Shown piece after piece: positions 1 through 9,900 of a stretch of DNA of 47,810 nt. The translations under genes were made by a program, and so were the position numbers. Below the pieces are notes generated by a model. That model did not search any database. It was not told the DNA's origin and worked only from the letters and a program-made list of their open reading frames with translations. The stretch comes from an uncultured Bacteroidales bacterium (GTDB taxonomy: Bacteria > Bacteroidota > Bacteroidia > Bacteroidales > F082): positions 1 to 47,810 of the forward strand of contig ONKQ01000018.1 in assembly GCA_900318465.1 (NCBI GenBank), given 5' to 3'. How positions within the stretch are numbered: the stretch's first letter is position 1; each line of letters starts with the position of its first letter.

Positions 1-266
1 AAGTTACTGATTTTCAAGACATTATACAAGTTTTTCCACCAAATTATTCGGCCAAATTTGAACTTTTTCTGTTGCTTATAAAAATTGTCATGTACTAAGT
101 AACAAAATACAATAATAATTCAACAAGTTATACTCCGTAGAGGTTTCTTTTGCTTGATTTTTAGAAGTCCCCACTACAAAAACCCATTTACCTTTAAAAT
201 AATAAGACTATTTTTGAACAAACAAAAGGTAAGATATATCTGCTAATTGCAGTTAGTAGAATTGTT
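1..266. other. Left-edge AT-rich stretch with no recognised gene
   Basis: I see no coding frame of useful length on either strand. A sequence resembling a Bacteroidetes -7 element (TATTTTTG at 209-216, plus strand) has no gene downstream on that strand. The stretch lies beyond the 3' end of the minus-strand lipoprotein gene and may be its trailer. Confidence 0.4.
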
Positions 267-683
267 TTATTGTTTTATGCATGTCATTCGTGTGGAAGCA
301 TAATATGGATAATACACCCCGTTATACGGCAAACGACCAGTTGTTGTACTTGGTAAAACCAAAACATTTCCATTTAAAGTTCCAGTATCAAAGACAGTGA
401 TTAAATTTCCCCCATCACTATTTAAAGATTCTAAATACAGATTATTTCCAGACACTTCACCAAACGTATTAAAATAACCAGATACTTGAATTCTTGATGA
501 ATTGACCTTTGTAATAACAATATTTCCATTATCCGTTATAGTTCCTGAATCATTGCCCCATGTAACATTTTCAATGGTACTAACAGAATAACGTCCAACA
601 AAAGCATTCGCATTGCCAGTTTTAGTACATGAAGAAGCTAATACAATTAATACCACATAGGACAACAATAATAGTTTTTTCAT
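267..683 (-). CDS. Small hypothetical lipoprotein
   Basis: This 138-residue protein has a type II signal peptide: a Lys-Lys start, a hydrophobic stretch and a lipobox ending in ASSC at about residues 16-19. Cys19 would be the lipidated residue. The mature part is polar, rich in Gly, Asn, Thr and Ser, with alternating hydrophobic residues that suggest a small beta structure. I recognise no catalytic motif and no named family. Bacteroidetes lipoproteins are commonly outer-membrane anchored; that location is an inference. The gene stands alone behind a long structured leader with a clear promoter, so it may be controlled after transcription starts. Confidence 0.75.
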   Translation of the reverse strand: MKKLLLLSYVVLIVLASSCTKTGNANAFVGRYSVSTIENVTWGNDSGTITDNGNIVITKVNSSRIQVSGYFNTFGEVSGNNLYLESLNSDGGNLITVFDTGTLNGNVLVLPSTTTGRLPYNGVYYPYYASTRMTCIKQ

Positions 684-947
684 CGTATATTATTTGTACT
701 TTCAGTCCCCAAAGCACAGGAGAATCCTTTCTTCCCCAATTGGTTGACACAAAAGAAGCGTGGAACTGATATGCTCCACATCTCAGCGAAGGTTGTAGGA
801 AAGACCCGATACAAAATGCAGATAAAGCAGTCCACGCTGAACGCGCAGAACCACTATGCCTAAATTCTTGTATCGTTGAAAACTCCTACATTTTCGCTGA
901 CAAGTCAAGCATAACGCTTCTATAAACCGGACTTGGCGCACCAAATC
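684..947 (-). ncRNA. Long structured 5' leader of the lipoprotein gene
   Basis: About 265 nt separate the predicted transcription start near 947 from the start codon at 683. On the minus-strand RNA three blocks pair in nested order: TCAGCGAA (893-900) with TTCGCTGA (783-790), TGTAGGA (884-890) with TCCTACA (794-800), and CGATACAA (868-875) with TTGTATCG (807-814). This gives one interrupted stem capped by a loop of about 50 nt. Nearer the gene there is a second hairpin (GTGGA at 775-779 with TCCAC at 760-764), then a possible CTTC/GAAG stem around 731-758. Its function is unknown; it could be a cis-regulatory RNA or a conserved leader class. Confidence 0.55.
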
Positions 948-953
948 CGATGG

Positions 954-983
954 CAAAAATAGCGAAAAATCGGGAAATGCAAG
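954..983 (-). promoter_or_regulatory. Bacteroidetes-type promoter of the leader/lipoprotein gene
   Basis: The -7 element TATTTTTG is the complement of 954-961, and TTG of the -33 element is the complement of 980-982. The spacing of about 18 nt is close to the usual 19. Transcription would start near 947. Confidence 0.6.
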
Positions 984-1051
984 AAGTTTGTGGAAAAATC
1001 TTGCGGATGATTATTTTCGCGACAATCCTACTCGAAAAAACCTACATCTAA

Positions 1052-3580
1052 TTAGTTAATCACATGAATATCTCTTTGCGGGAATGGGATAGTGATACCG
1101 TTGGCGTTCAAGGCGTTGTAGATGACCTCTTTGGCGCGGTCGGTATAGCTGCCACTCTGGTTCGACAGGACGTATTGCTTCACCGAGACCTGCATTGCGC
1201 TCTCGCCAAAGTCGCCAAACACCACGCTGATGCCCTTGCTTGAATCTACTACGTCACGGCCACTGCTGTCCTGCGTACACAGCTCCTTCATGGCTCCCAA
1301 AAGAATGTCGCGCACTCGCTGCATATCGGTGCCGTATGCCACACCCACGTCAATCTTGACAAGTTCGTAGGAAACACTCTTGGATAGGTTGGTGAAACTC
1401 TTCTGGAACAGGTCGGAGTTGAGGAAGGAGACAGTGGAGCCGTCAGAGGTCACCAACAAGGTGGTCTGATAGGTGATGTCGGAAACTGTGCCGCGCACCC
1501 CGTTGCACTCTACCCAGTCGCCCACTTTCAAGCGGCTCGTCATAAGCTGGATGCCGTAGATGATGTTGTTGAGAATGTCCTTGAGGGCGATGCCAAGACC
1601 AGCTGAGAAACCGCCCAGTATCAGGCCAACCGTGCTTGTTGGGATTTGGAGCTTGTCGATGGCAAGGATGGCGTAAACCGTCCAAACCAGCAGGTTGATG
1701 ATGGTGTTGGCTAACGAAAGGTTGATGGCATTCTTTTCGATGGTACTGCAATTGTTCTTGCGCATGAACCTGACATAGCTGCCATACTGCCAGAGGTAAC
1801 GCAGAGCCTTGCCGATGTAAAGGAAGACGAACACCAATCCCGTCAGCAGGATGAGGCTATATATGGAAACAGATAAGACCATCTCGCCACTCGCGTTCAC
1901 CAACTGGTAGAAAGGCTCGTAGCACAGGGCCATGAAGAGCTGGTCGAAATCGAACACGTCCAATGAGAGGCGGAGGCAGAACTGAAGCGAGGCAATGCCC
2001 GTCACGGGAATCACCACGTCCTTTAGCAAGTCGTAGAACCAAGTAACACCAAACATGAGTTTCTCCTTGTCGCTGCCATCGATATAGGTGATGCTCTCGC
2101 TGTATGCCTCGATGCGGCTGCTGAGCCGCTTTTCCTTGTAGAAAGAGAGGAGATGCGACATGACGGTAAGGGTGAGGATGAAAGCCAGCTGAAAGTACCA
2201 CCATAGCAAGACCAGCAGGGCCACGAAAATAAAACCTACCCACGCAATGACGGTGGCAACAACGATGATGCCGAACGAAATCCAGTTGATGACTGCATCA
2301 ACGCGTTCCATCTTGCTTCGTCGTAGCAGACATATCAGCAACTGCCATACAGAGGCTACAATCAGCAACGGAGGCATGAAGAAGTTCATCAGGTCGTTGG
2401 GAAGGAAGAGCACACGACAGCTGACGACAACGGCGACAGTATAAATGGTGGGCAGGTAGTTGCCGAGGCCGAATTTGAGTCGCTCGGGCTTGAGGCGATT
2501 GAGCAATGCTGCAACAAGTGCTACCAAAAGCCACAAGAAAGTATTTGACAAATAGAGGGCTCGATCCTCCTTCGGGTTGGAGAGGCTACAGCTGCTGGCG
2601 ATGGCTATGCAAAACAAACAGGTAAGCAATAGCACGACATAGGGGCGTTGCTCCTTGGCCACCAAGTGCTGCACCACCTTGACGCGACGGAACACGGGAA
2701 GTAGCAGCAAAGCCATCAATCCCCACAGGGCAAAGAACCCCACTATGTAGAACAGCACAGCACTATTGTATTTCGGATCGAAGGATTCAAAGGCTTTTTT
2801 CCAATAAGTCGAGGGGGCTTTGAATATGATGTCCCACGAAATCTGGCCATCCTTCAGGATTTTGCGTTGGAGTATTTTGTAATATTCCTGAACATAGTCG
2901 TAGGCATGTTGCATACGGAGATAGGTCTCATAATACAAGGCCGTGTCGGCGACAATGAGCGAGCGGTAGTCGGCGTATATCTTCAGCAGCTCGGCTACGT
3001 AATAGAGGCATGAGTCGCGGACCGTCTCGCGCTGAAAGTCAAGGGAATGCAGAACGCGAGTCGAGTCGAGCAGCGAGACCCCGATGATTTCGTTCAACTG
3101 CGTCTCAGCGAGCGAATAGAGGTTCTGAAGTGTATCGTTGTCACAGGTCAGGCTGTCAGGCAATTCAATGTGGGCTTCGCGCTCGGGCGGGATACGTCGC
3201 AGCACTTCCATAAGGTTCGCATAGCGTTTGATTTCGAAGTCGAGGTCACTGAGGATTTGATCGACGGATTCCTTGTCCTTGTTGAAGCTTTCGTATTCCT
3301 CGTTCACTTTCTCGAAGGCGTAACAGAGGTCGAAGGTGTAGTCAGGCTGTCGCGAATAAAGCATCAGAGAGAGTTCTTCGCAGTCTTCCATGAGGTCGAG
3401 CAACTTCTGATGTTGTTCCTCGAAGTTGGTTGTGGTTTTTGCCCTATTGTCTATCTTTTGCTGGTATTGTGCCCTCAACTCGTCCTTCAGCAGCGTGAGG
3501 GCTTGGCCCAGGTTGCCGGCAAAGGCCACAAGTGCCACAGCTGCCAAAAGGGAGAGCATTAAGTAACGTTTGGTTTTCAT
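1052..3580 (-). CDS. MscS-family mechanosensitive ion channel, long multi-TM form
   Basis: This 842-residue protein has an N-terminal signal peptide. A charged, coiled-coil-like region (about 25-270), probably periplasmic, follows. Eight or more hydrophobic segments run from about 275 to 680. The MscS core follows: the pore helix with Gly/Ala packing (GGFSAGLGIALKD), then the beta domain with the signature VGDWVECNGVRGTV and a C-terminal alpha/beta cage part ending near HVIN. At 842 residues it is far longer than E. coli MscS (286) and resembles the MscK/YnaI-like multi-TM group. Its likely role is release of solutes on osmotic downshock from the inner membrane. It is transcribed alone; a possible -7 element (complement of 3600-3607) lies 20 nt upstream. 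Confidence 0.9.
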   Translation of the reverse strand: MKTKRYLMLSLLAAVALVAFAGNLGQALTLLKDELRAQYQQKIDNRAKTTTNFEEQHQKLLDLMEDCEELSLMLYSRQPDYTFDLCYAFEKVNEEYESFNKDKESVDQILSDLDFEIKRYANLMEVLRRIPPEREAHIELPDSLTCDNDTLQNLYSLAETQLNEIIGVSLLDSTRVLHSLDFQRETVRDSCLYYVAELLKIYADYRSLIVADTALYYETYLRMQHAYDYVQEYYKILQRKILKDGQISWDIIFKAPSTYWKKAFESFDPKYNSAVLFYIVGFFALWGLMALLLLPVFRRVKVVQHLVAKEQRPYVVLLLTCLFCIAIASSCSLSNPKEDRALYLSNTFLWLLVALVAALLNRLKPERLKFGLGNYLPTIYTVAVVVSCRVLFLPNDLMNFFMPPLLIVASVWQLLICLLRRSKMERVDAVINWISFGIIVVATVIAWVGFIFVALLVLLWWYFQLAFILTLTVMSHLLSFYKEKRLSSRIEAYSESITYIDGSDKEKLMFGVTWFYDLLKDVVIPVTGIASLQFCLRLSLDVFDFDQLFMALCYEPFYQLVNASGEMVLSVSIYSLILLTGLVFVFLYIGKALRYLWQYGSYVRFMRKNNCSTIEKNAINLSLANTIINLLVWTVYAILAIDKLQIPTSTVGLILGGFSAGLGIALKDILNNIIYGIQLMTSRLKVGDWVECNGVRGTVSDITYQTTLLVTSDGSTVSFLNSDLFQKSFTNLSKSVSYELVKIDVGVAYGTDMQRVRDILLGAMKELCTQDSSGRDVVDSSKGISVVFGDFGESAMQVSVKQYVLSNQSGSYTDRAKEVIYNALNANGITIPFPQRDIHVIN

Positions 3581-3641
3581 TTGTTAGAAAAAGAAAACGC
3601 AAAAATAGGGAAATTGGGGATTAAGGATGATAATGCACCCC

Positions 3642-3671
3642 AAAAAAAGGCCTCGCCAATGACGAGGCCTT
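3642..3671 (-). terminator. Intrinsic terminator of the surface-protein operon
   Basis: On the minus strand an AAGGCCTCG / CGAGGCC hairpin with a short loop is followed by seven U residues. It lies just after the stop of the small protein at 3689. Confidence 0.85.
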
Positions 3672-3688
3672 AATCTGACGAAATAATA

Positions 3689-3964
3689 TCAATCCGGCAG
3701 TTCCGTCTTCGACTTTCTTCTCTTGCCCAGCAAATAAGCACCGCCAAGACATCCCAGAAGCCAGATGCCATTGCCAATTGGGGTATAGTCCCATGTGGTG
3801 TCGTGGTCAGGCATAATCCCTGGAAAGTCAAACACTGTGGTATTGCTGCGGTTCTTGTTATATTCATCTTCCATGATGAAGAACTGCGCGTAGGTTTTAT
3901 TCACATTGATGAAACTCATCATTACAACCATCAGGCTCACTAAGATTTTGCTTCTTGTTTTCAT
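3689..3964 (-). CDS. Small exported protein with a C-terminal membrane anchor motif
   Basis: This 91-residue protein has a cleavable-looking signal peptide (about 1-26, ending YAQ), a short acidic/polar middle and a C-terminal stretch YTPIGNGIWLLGCLGGAYLL followed by GKRRK. That end (TP-x-Gly-x-Gly, hydrophobic helix, basic tail) resembles surface-anchor or sorting tails and is shared with the protein at 14699-14956. The gene starts 16 nt after the stop of the giant surface protein, on the same strand and ahead of a shared terminator. The two are therefore probably co-transcribed. Its function is unknown. It may be a membrane-tethered accessory of the surface protein, or simply belong to a widespread small-protein family of Bacteroidales. 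Confidence 0.7.
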   Translation of the reverse strand: MKTRSKILVSLMVVMMSFINVNKTYAQFFIMEDEYNKNRSNTTVFDFPGIMPDHDTTWDYTPIGNGIWLLGCLGGAYLLGKRRKSKTELPD

Positions 3965-3980
3965 AATTCGTTCCCTCCCC

Positions 3981-6900
3981 TTATTTGATGACCATCTTTT
4001 GAACTTTCACTTTATCGTTGCCGATTAGCCTCAGCAGGTACACACCACAGGCAACCTTGGGCAAGCTGACGCTGCTTTGTCCGCCCGTGACACGTGTCGT
4101 CATGAGGCAACGCCCTTGGACGTCGAACATCTGCAACATACCCTCGCCGTTGACAATCAGCTCGCCGCCGAACATGAAGGCGAAGTGGTCAGCATCCTCT
4201 CCGTCGTCTGGCTCTTCAGGCTCGTCGAGGTCATCGTTATCGCACCTGAACACGAGCTTGAAACGCGACTTGTAGTCTTCAACACTGGCTTCAAACCTGT
4301 ATTCTTCTGTGGTGAGGCAGTCGATGTCAACGCCTGTGATGTTGTCGATCAGATGCAGATAACTGAATTCGCCGTGGCGGGTGTTCCAGTTCAGGGTGAA
4401 AACGCCATTCTCGACAGCCTCGAAGCGCACGGGAACCTCGTTCACGCCCACAGGCGCAAATAGCACTTGGAAACTCTCGCCTTCCATTTGGGCATAGATT
4501 CGCCCTTTGCCCTTGTGCAGGTTGTCAATCTTCTGACCGCCGCCAAACTCGGGACGGTCCACCTCCACCGTGGTCAGGTCCATCTCACCATCCTCGTCGT
4601 AGCAAAGCAGGTTCACCAAAAGATAGTCCACATTGTCGCGGAAAGGTGCGTCCCAAGTAGTGATTGTTCCTCCCTGGCGCATATCCACATTGAATGAGAA
4701 ACTACCACCGCCGTCATTAACTTTCACAAAGAAGCCTTGATGGGGATGGATGACCCCGTTGGCATACAACGGCACGTTTCGTGACTGCGATACCGTGTAA
4801 TAGATATAGTGGTCTTTCCCTGGTAAGCTTTCATCGAGAATGGCATATGTAGGCAATATTCCTCCATCCACTGCCTTGCTCCCTGACACGCCGAAATTCA
4901 GGTAACTCTGGTAAGGATTTCCCAAAAGGTGTATTCCTCGCCAGATGGTTGTGTAGCCTCCGTCAGTTCTGGCATTCGGACCCATCTGAAGATGAGTATC
5001 ATTGCCGCTCTTGGGCAAAAAGAGCGACATGGATTCGTTGTTCAGTACACCATCAGCCATCATCATAGAAATGTTGGACAACGACATCAAATAGCCCTTG
5101 CCAAATTCCATGTTCACATCATTCTCATATCCTTCAGAGAACCTCTTGTGCTTTCCAACTTTGTCCGCGTCCATGTGCCAATGGTCGTTGTCTGCGCGTT
5201 TGTAGTTGATCCAATGGTAATACGACTCACTGTAGTCATACAAATCGAAGTAACCATCATCAGTGGTATTTCTCCATGTGCCGTAAGGCGTGTTAGTGGG
5301 GAAATAGATGGCACTTGTTTCAGTCCATGTGGTTTTCGCATCTGGATCGAATAAAGCTCTATTGGTATAAATGTTTTCAGGTGCATCTTCACCATTATTG
5401 ACCGGGCCGCTTGAATGATAATTCAATCCCATAGGTGCGCCACCCAGTGCCGAGGAGAACAAGTGCCAGTTGGCATCCTTGATGGTCACGCCCACGCGGG
5501 CAGTCAATTTGTCACCAACAATTTGCGTGATGCCAATATCCTCATGGATGTAGAGCGGAACATTGGTGTTGCCACTGATGGAGACAGGCACATACGTAAC
5601 AGGATTGGTCGCAGGAGTTATTTCAGGCTGCACATTATATAAATACATGGCGGCAACCGATTCAGGCGTGTTGAGGGCTTGAAAATTCTTGCCTGAAGTT
5701 GAAACTCCATTGACTTCAACCGTTTCCTTCCACATGTGATTGATATCGTCCTCATACAACATATAAATCTTGTCCTTCGAGCCAACACTGTTGAAGTCCG
5801 AAATCTGGAGGATGGGATAGTCGTCGTTGATGGGGCTGCCCATAGTGCGGGTCCAAATTGTGTATGTGGATTGATGTGCTTCATCTTGTTTCACCCAATT
5901 GTTAAGCGAAGCCAACAGACCTTTCAGTCCATTTTCATCCATCGGACCAGTCTCAATGTAGGTAGTGGCATCGCCGCCGAATGTCGCAATCTCTTGGTCG
6001 TTGTGCGCAAAACCATATTTGCCACTAACAAGGTTGGTAACATCGTAAGTACGGCGCAGGGTAGTACCTGTTCCATCAGCATACAACCATTGCCCTTGAC
6101 CTGTCTTGCCAACAGGAGTGAAGCAATACTTGATGTTTGTTGCCGCAACAACGTTGTTCCCTGCAATCCAATAGAACTTATCATTACCAATATTGGGAGT
6201 GTTGGTTTCGTTGTTGTAGCGCACATACACATTCTCAATCTCACCGTTGTTCACGCCCACAATGCCACCCACTTTGTAGTCAAGCGGCCCGGTGAACAAC
6301 ACATTGGCAAAGCTGTTCTTCAATGAAAAACCACTGTTCAATTTGCCTACCAAACCGCCCATGTGTCGACTAGTACCAGTTATGGTAGGCATGGCCATAC
6401 AAGAATGGACATCGCCTCCTTTTACTTCACCCACAAGGCCACCCACGTATGTATCGTCGTGGCTATATGTGGCATTAAAGGTCATGCGAGCCTCACTGTT
6501 GCTGAGACTGCCTCCTTTCATCTCGCCAGCAATACCACCGGCTGAATAGACAATGTCCTCTCCGTCAGAAACGAAAAGGCCGTCATCTACGAATGTGTTT
6601 TTCACCACGGCACCCTCGGCGAGATAACCGAACAGTCCGTATTTTCTGATGCCCGTGAGGAAAAGGCCTTGGATACCATTGATGACATGACCCTGGCCGT
6701 CAAAGGTACCGCAATAATAATGCTTGTTAATTGTATACCAAGTTTCGTTGTTATCTGGATTAGGTACTGGATTTTCCGAATCATAAAACAAGGAAGCATC
6801 ATCTGTAGAAGCAACCAAATTTGACACGAAGAATTTTTGCACCGATCCTATGGGTACCCACAAGTAGGCACTCATGTCCAAATCGTTCATGATTTTGGCA

Positions 6901-9900
6901 TTGGCTTTCGGGTTTTTGTTCGCATCCCATTTAAAATGTTTGGCTCCTTCTCCTGTTTCTCCGCCTTCTATTTCGTCAAATATATTCAAGCCATTGACGT
7001 AGGAAGTGAACCATGCCAATCCTTCAGGACTGTAGATTTCCCATTTCAAAGGTTCGCCAGTTCCGTCTGCTGTGTTTTGTTCTGGATTGGTAATCACATA
7101 ATGCCCTTTCCATTTCGGATCCGAAGAAGGATTCAACGGATTGTCAGATCCTTTCATGTGGTTATCCGTCTCTGGGTCAGTCATCACAACAGGATGCGTC
7201 CAGCAGCCCCAAAGGTAAATGAACTTGCCCAAAAAGGGTGCTATGTTGCGGCGAGTGTGCACGGCCACGTAGGATTCCGAGTCCTCAAACACGGCTCCTT
7301 TCATGGTGTTAGCCATTCCATCATCACCGGCTCCAGCCAACATCATCAAACTAAACAACCAGTTTTCATACAAATTGGGATTATTAGGTGCTACACCTGT
7401 GGTTTCCACAGTGTTGTATGCGCCGCCAAACGAGCTGGCCGTGGCAATCACCGGGCAGAAGCCTTGAAGCACACTGAAACCAATATGTGAATAAGGCGAT
7501 TCTCCCTCATCCATCTTGCCGTTTCCATTGGTATCTGTAAAGCCTGAAATGTCAGAGAGCAACGTAATGACAGATATGTTATTGTCGCCCGGAGCACCAT
7601 CATTTATGTTTACATGAAAATTATAGTCATAACGGGTAAGAAACACATTGTTGTATTCGCTGTCATCAGGCTTAAAGGAAGGATTATCCCAAGAGGTTTG
7701 GAAAAGGGTTGCATAATTCGGATCGTCGGGATCAAGATCTTTAGGAATCCTCAACCATTCTTCTTGCGAAATGGAACTGGTGAAGTTGCGGTCGACACGG
7801 AGGCCGTGCCTTGTTTGAGGGTCGTCAGTATTTTCGCCCACATAAAGGCGGCCATCCAAGTAGATGCCGCCGCCGTGCTTGCCGATAGGCACATGGTTGT
7901 AGTTCACCTCGCACTTGTCCGTCATTTGCATTTGGGCGTATTGGTCAGCACTTTCCCTACCGATGTAGATGCCGCCACCAGCCTCGGATGCGTAGTTATG
8001 GTTGATTTGTCCCTTGGTCGCTTCGTTGGCCGAACCCGAAAAGATGAGTCTGGCGCCTTGCTTGTCGATGCAGACGCCGCCGCCGTAGGTGGCGGTGTTG
8101 TTGTTGATTTGGGGGATGTTGACCGGCTCTTCGTCCGAAGGCCTGCCATTCCTGCTGCGGCGGGTGGTGGTGTCTTCTTCGGGCGTGTTGGCCAAAACGG
8201 CCTGCTGCAAGGGCGTAAGTTCTTGGAAGAAAGGATTTTTCTCCACTTCAGGATACACACTACGCGGAAGTTTGCCCGCAGCGTCCATAGCCTTGCTTCC
8301 GGATGAAGTCGTGAATTGTATTATCCCTTCGCTGTAGCCTGTGTGTCCGGCACTGTTGGTCGCATAGGCCCTTGCCATATAGGAAGTATTGGCACTAAGG
8401 CCTTCAAAGGTGTAGGAAAACACATCGCCGACACTGAGAGATTCGCGTTGCGGCCCCCATGTGCTTCCACCGTCAGTTGAAAGTTGGAAGCCCTTTGACG
8501 TCACTGTCACTTCACCAATGCCATTATAGAACAATTTGGCATTGACCGAGGCGGAGTTGGCGGTAACGTCGAAATCCACACCAGCGACTACAACAGGTTC
8601 GTTGCCGTGGGTCTTTACTGTAACTGCAGGACTGGCATCGAAATAGTTCTTCCCGCCATAAGTGTATTTTCCGTAGGCAACCACATAATAGGTCGTGTTT
8701 GGGTTAATGGTGATTCCGCTTGTCGTGCTATTGACAACGAATCTCGAGCAGCCTTCATTTTGGTTGTAACTATGGGGATCAGGCGGTGTAAGTTGCCCAG
8801 CAGAAGGCGCAAATCTTATCTTAGTCACATCATCCCAATGACCTGTCCAGTCCACGTTTTCACCTAAATCAGTAGGATACGGACGTGTGGAAAAAGCGAT
8901 GCCATATTCTTTGTTGGTTGCTCCACTTTCCATGGCGAATCCCCTGTCCACATGGTGGAAGTGGACGATGAATCCGTTGGATAAGATGTTTTCCACCTCG
9001 AGGATTTCGAGGATGGGATGGGCTTCGCGTTCCTTGATCTCGAAGGTGCCACCACCGCCATACACGCCGCCGCCGTAGCCGCCCGAGGGGTCGTCGGCGT
9101 GGTTGTTGTTGATTTGGCCGCCATACATATAAATGTTGCCGCTGTTGATGAACACGCCGCCGCCTTTTCCAGTAGTGGCCGTGTTGTTGTTGATTCGGTC
9201 GCCGTGGATGGTGATGCCGCCTTCATGGTTGTTGATGCCGCCACCGTTGATGTAGGCGGTGTTGTTGCAAATGCGGCTGGCCTTAGAGTTTACAAAGCCA
9301 TACGTATCGCATGGGCCTACTACGAGGTTGCCCTTGTCGGTGTAGAGTCCGCCGCCGCGACCTTTCTTGGCCTTGTTATGATCGACGAAACTGCCATAGA
9401 CGCGGAGTTCGCCGTCGTGGTTGTCGAGGCCACCACCGTTGATGTCGGCTTCGTTGCGGAGGATGTCGCAATGCTCGGCGAAGATGGAGCCGTATTTGAG
9501 GTAGAGGCCACCGCCGCGACCAGTGAGTTCGTTGCCGCTGCTGCCGTTGCCGTATGCCTTGTTGTCGTTAAGATCGGTATGGAGGAGGCGCACGGTATAG
9601 CCCGAGAGGTCGGCGTGGGGGCCTTCGCAGAACATGCCACCGCCGCTGCCGCCGCTGCCAATGGCACCTTGTCCGTCGGGACCTTGTCCGTTGGAGCCGT
9701 ATGTAGTGCCGGCCTCGTTGTGGTGTACGTTGGCAAAACGCACGTCCAAGCGCCCGATGTGGGTATTGAGGCCACCACCGTTGGTGCCGGCTTTGTTATA
9801 GCTGAACACGGTGCCAGTGTTTTGGCATTGTTCCAGTGTGGGAGCTGGGACAGGGTCGTTATACAACGCGCTGGGCCAGATGCGGATGTCGCCGGCATTG

